From the NCBI GenBank assembly GCA_021783525.1, contig JAJXTT010000103.1, positions 1 through 6,693 of the forward strand: a DNA stretch of 6,693 bases. The letters are read 5' to 3'. The translations under genes and the position numbers were made by a program. Within the stretch, counting starts at the first letter, position 1; the number at the start of each line of letters is the position of its first letter. Below the pieces are notes generated by a model. The model saw nothing but the letters and a program-made list of their open reading frames with translations, was not told the origin of the DNA and did no database searches. This document shows positions 5,850 to 6,693 of the stretch, one piece after another. The stretch is from Pseudomonadota bacterium (GTDB lineage Bacteria > Pseudomonadota > Gammaproteobacteria > Burkholderiales > Gallionellaceae).

Positions 5850-6486
5850 CTCCGCGAGGAGGGCGAGGCTGGTCGCCGGGATTGCCCTTGTCCAGATTCT
5901 GGTAAATCACGTCGACAAGCCGAGTCGTTTCGGCTGTGCTCTTGCCGCTCTGGTCGACCACCGTGACTTCGCTGCCCGCTGCATTTTCGCGAACGATGAC
6001 CTGATAGTCCGGCAGTTTCTTTTTGTCCTTGTCCGTCGTCGCCGAGACGAAATAGATCCCCTTGCTCCGGTCCTTGTCAGTCGTAACGAGACGTGCATGA
6101 TCCAGTGCCAGCCCGACCCTGCGCCAGCTGCGGTCGAACGGCTCACCCAGCGATATGCTCTTTGTACCGTTGCCTTCAAGCAACCTGGCGGTCGGCGCCG
6201 GAGCCGGTTGCGGTGCGGGAGTTGCCGCAACCGGCGCGCTCGCCGGGTTTACGCAGGGCTGTTCCGTCTTTCTGGTGTATTCCGAATAACTGGCGACCTT
6301 CTCCCCGTCCGTCCCGGGAATGATATAGCGCTGTTCCGTCTCGGGCACCGTCAGATCGGGCGGGACTTCCAGCGGCGGCGGTTGCACCGCACCTGCTTTG
6401 TAATCCACCGGTTTCCGGTCGAACATGCTGCATCCAGCAAGCAACGATACCGCAACGAATCCAAATACGATGTTCCTTGACTTCAT
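5827..6486 (-). CDS. bamC: Outer-membrane assembly lipoprotein BamC (NlpB), short form
   Basis: 219 residues, against 344 in E. coli. Accessory lipoprotein of the BAM complex that inserts beta-barrel proteins in the outer membrane. A signal peptide with lipobox LLAGC (Cys19) is followed by an extended Pro-rich segment VDYKAGAVQPPPLEVPPDLT (27-46), which corresponds to the conserved BamD-binding N-terminus. Residues 52-58 (QRYIIPG) and an Ala/Pro linker (82-99) lead into a single helix-grip-like domain (about 111-198; FDRSWRRVGLALDHARLVTT, then KGIYFVSA and YQVIVREN). Full-length BamC has two such domains. The start at 6486 is set by AGGA seven bases upstream and by the lipobox; a longer frame to 6615 overlaps dapA. 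It lies 11 bases after dapA, the same order as dapA-nlpB in E. coli. I am confident of the family and less sure why it is short. Confidence 0.9.
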   Translation of the reverse strand: MKSRNIVFGFVAVSLLAGCSMFDRKPVDYKAGAVQPPPLEVPPDLTVPETEQRYIIPGTDGEKVASYSEYTRKTEQPCVNPASAPVAATPAPQPAPAPTARLLEGNGTKSISLGEPFDRSWRRVGLALDHARLVTTDKDRSKGIYFVSATTDKDKKKLPDYQVIVRENAAGSEVTVVDQSGKSTAETTRLVDVIYQNLDKGNPGDQPRPPRGDAVRTSR

Positions 6487-6497
6487 GTCGTTTCCTA

Positions 6498-6693
6498 TCA
6501 GATGACGCCGGCCTGGCGCATGGCCGCTTCCACCACCGGTTGCGCTCCGGCAGTCAGCGGAGTCAGGGGCAAACGCAGTGCGTTCTTCATCTTGCCCATG
6601 CGCGCCACCGCCCACTTTACCGGGATGGGATTGGCTTCAACGAACAGGTTGCGATGCAGACCGAGCAGGCGGAAATTGATCTCGCGGGCCTTG
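6498..6693 (-). CDS. dapA: 4-hydroxy-tetrahydrodipicolinate synthase, C-terminal fragment
   Basis: The frame is open to the right edge, so only the last 64 complete codons are present; the gene is cut by the window, not broken. DapA condenses pyruvate with aspartate semialdehyde in lysine and diaminopimelate synthesis. The visible stretch reads REINFRLLGLHRNLFVEANP, then IPVKWAVARMGKMKNALRLP, then LTPLTAGAQPVVEAAMRQAG, and ends in VI. This matches the C-terminal helices of DapA, including the family LFVExNPIPVKwa segment and LRLPLTPL. The catalytic lysine and tyrosine lie outside the window. It is first in the visible part of a dapA-bamC-MBL operon. Confidence 0.95.
   Translation of the reverse strand, partial: KAREINFRLLGLHRNLFVEANPIPVKWAVARMGKMKNALRLPLTPLTAGAQPVVEAAMRQAGVI

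Noticed and set aside
5211..6480. Two long plus-strand open frames (5211-5966 and 5533-6480)
   Set aside because: They are antisense to the MBL hydrolase and bamC, whose motifs are clear.
6487..6615. N-terminal extension of bamC to 6615
   Set aside because: It overlaps the dapA coding end and would place 43 residues before a classical lipoprotein signal peptide.

Overview
The window looks like ordinary chromosomal housekeeping DNA of a betaproteobacterium, probably of the Nitrosomonadales/Gallionellaceae kind. This rests on the GC-rich coding sequence, the dapA-bamC pairing, a stand-alone short signal peptidase I, and protein sequences of betaproteobacterial type. The placement is inferred from recall of these families, not from a search. 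I see no phage, insertion sequence, CRISPR, tRNA or rRNA, and no new defence or biosynthetic system.

Layout from left to right. (1) Plus strand, 2-1308: the 3' part of a GT-B glycosyltransferase-like gene (its 5' end lies outside the window), then a 137-residue acidic protein I cannot name. (2) Minus strand, 2976 back to 1305: a compact bcp-slyD-lepB gene set (peroxiredoxin, FKBP prolyl isomerase, signal peptidase I). bcp and slyD overlap by ATGA. The lepB stop overlaps the stop of the unknown gene by 4 bases, tail to tail. (3) A 75-base divergent intergenic region (2977-3051) with back-to-back promoter-like elements. (4) Plus strand, 3052-4690: a RoxA/YcfD-type JmjC ribosomal oxygenase, followed 13 bases later by a 163-residue PLD-like (DUF7931-type) protein with a TTG start. 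(5) 4691-4828: a 138-base intergenic stretch with an extended -10 promoter and a foldable leader. It precedes a 62-residue Ala/Pro-rich lipoprotein with an internal 42-base tandem duplication. (6) A bidirectional intrinsic terminator at 5037-5062. (7) Minus strand, 6693 back to 5085: the C-terminal end of dapA, then bamC, then a YycJ-like metallo-beta-lactamase-fold hydrolase that overlaps bamC by 23 bases.

Together the genes cover envelope protein export and maturation (LepB, BamC, the lipoprotein), protein folding and peroxide defence (SlyD, Bcp), ribosome modification (RoxA) and lysine/peptidoglycan precursor synthesis (DapA). The points most worth a second look are a BamC that seems to carry only one helix-grip domain, the structured leader and internal duplication of the Ala/Pro lipoprotein gene, a possibly leaderless roxA transcript from a promoter facing that of bcp, and a Bcp without the usual +5 resolving cysteine.
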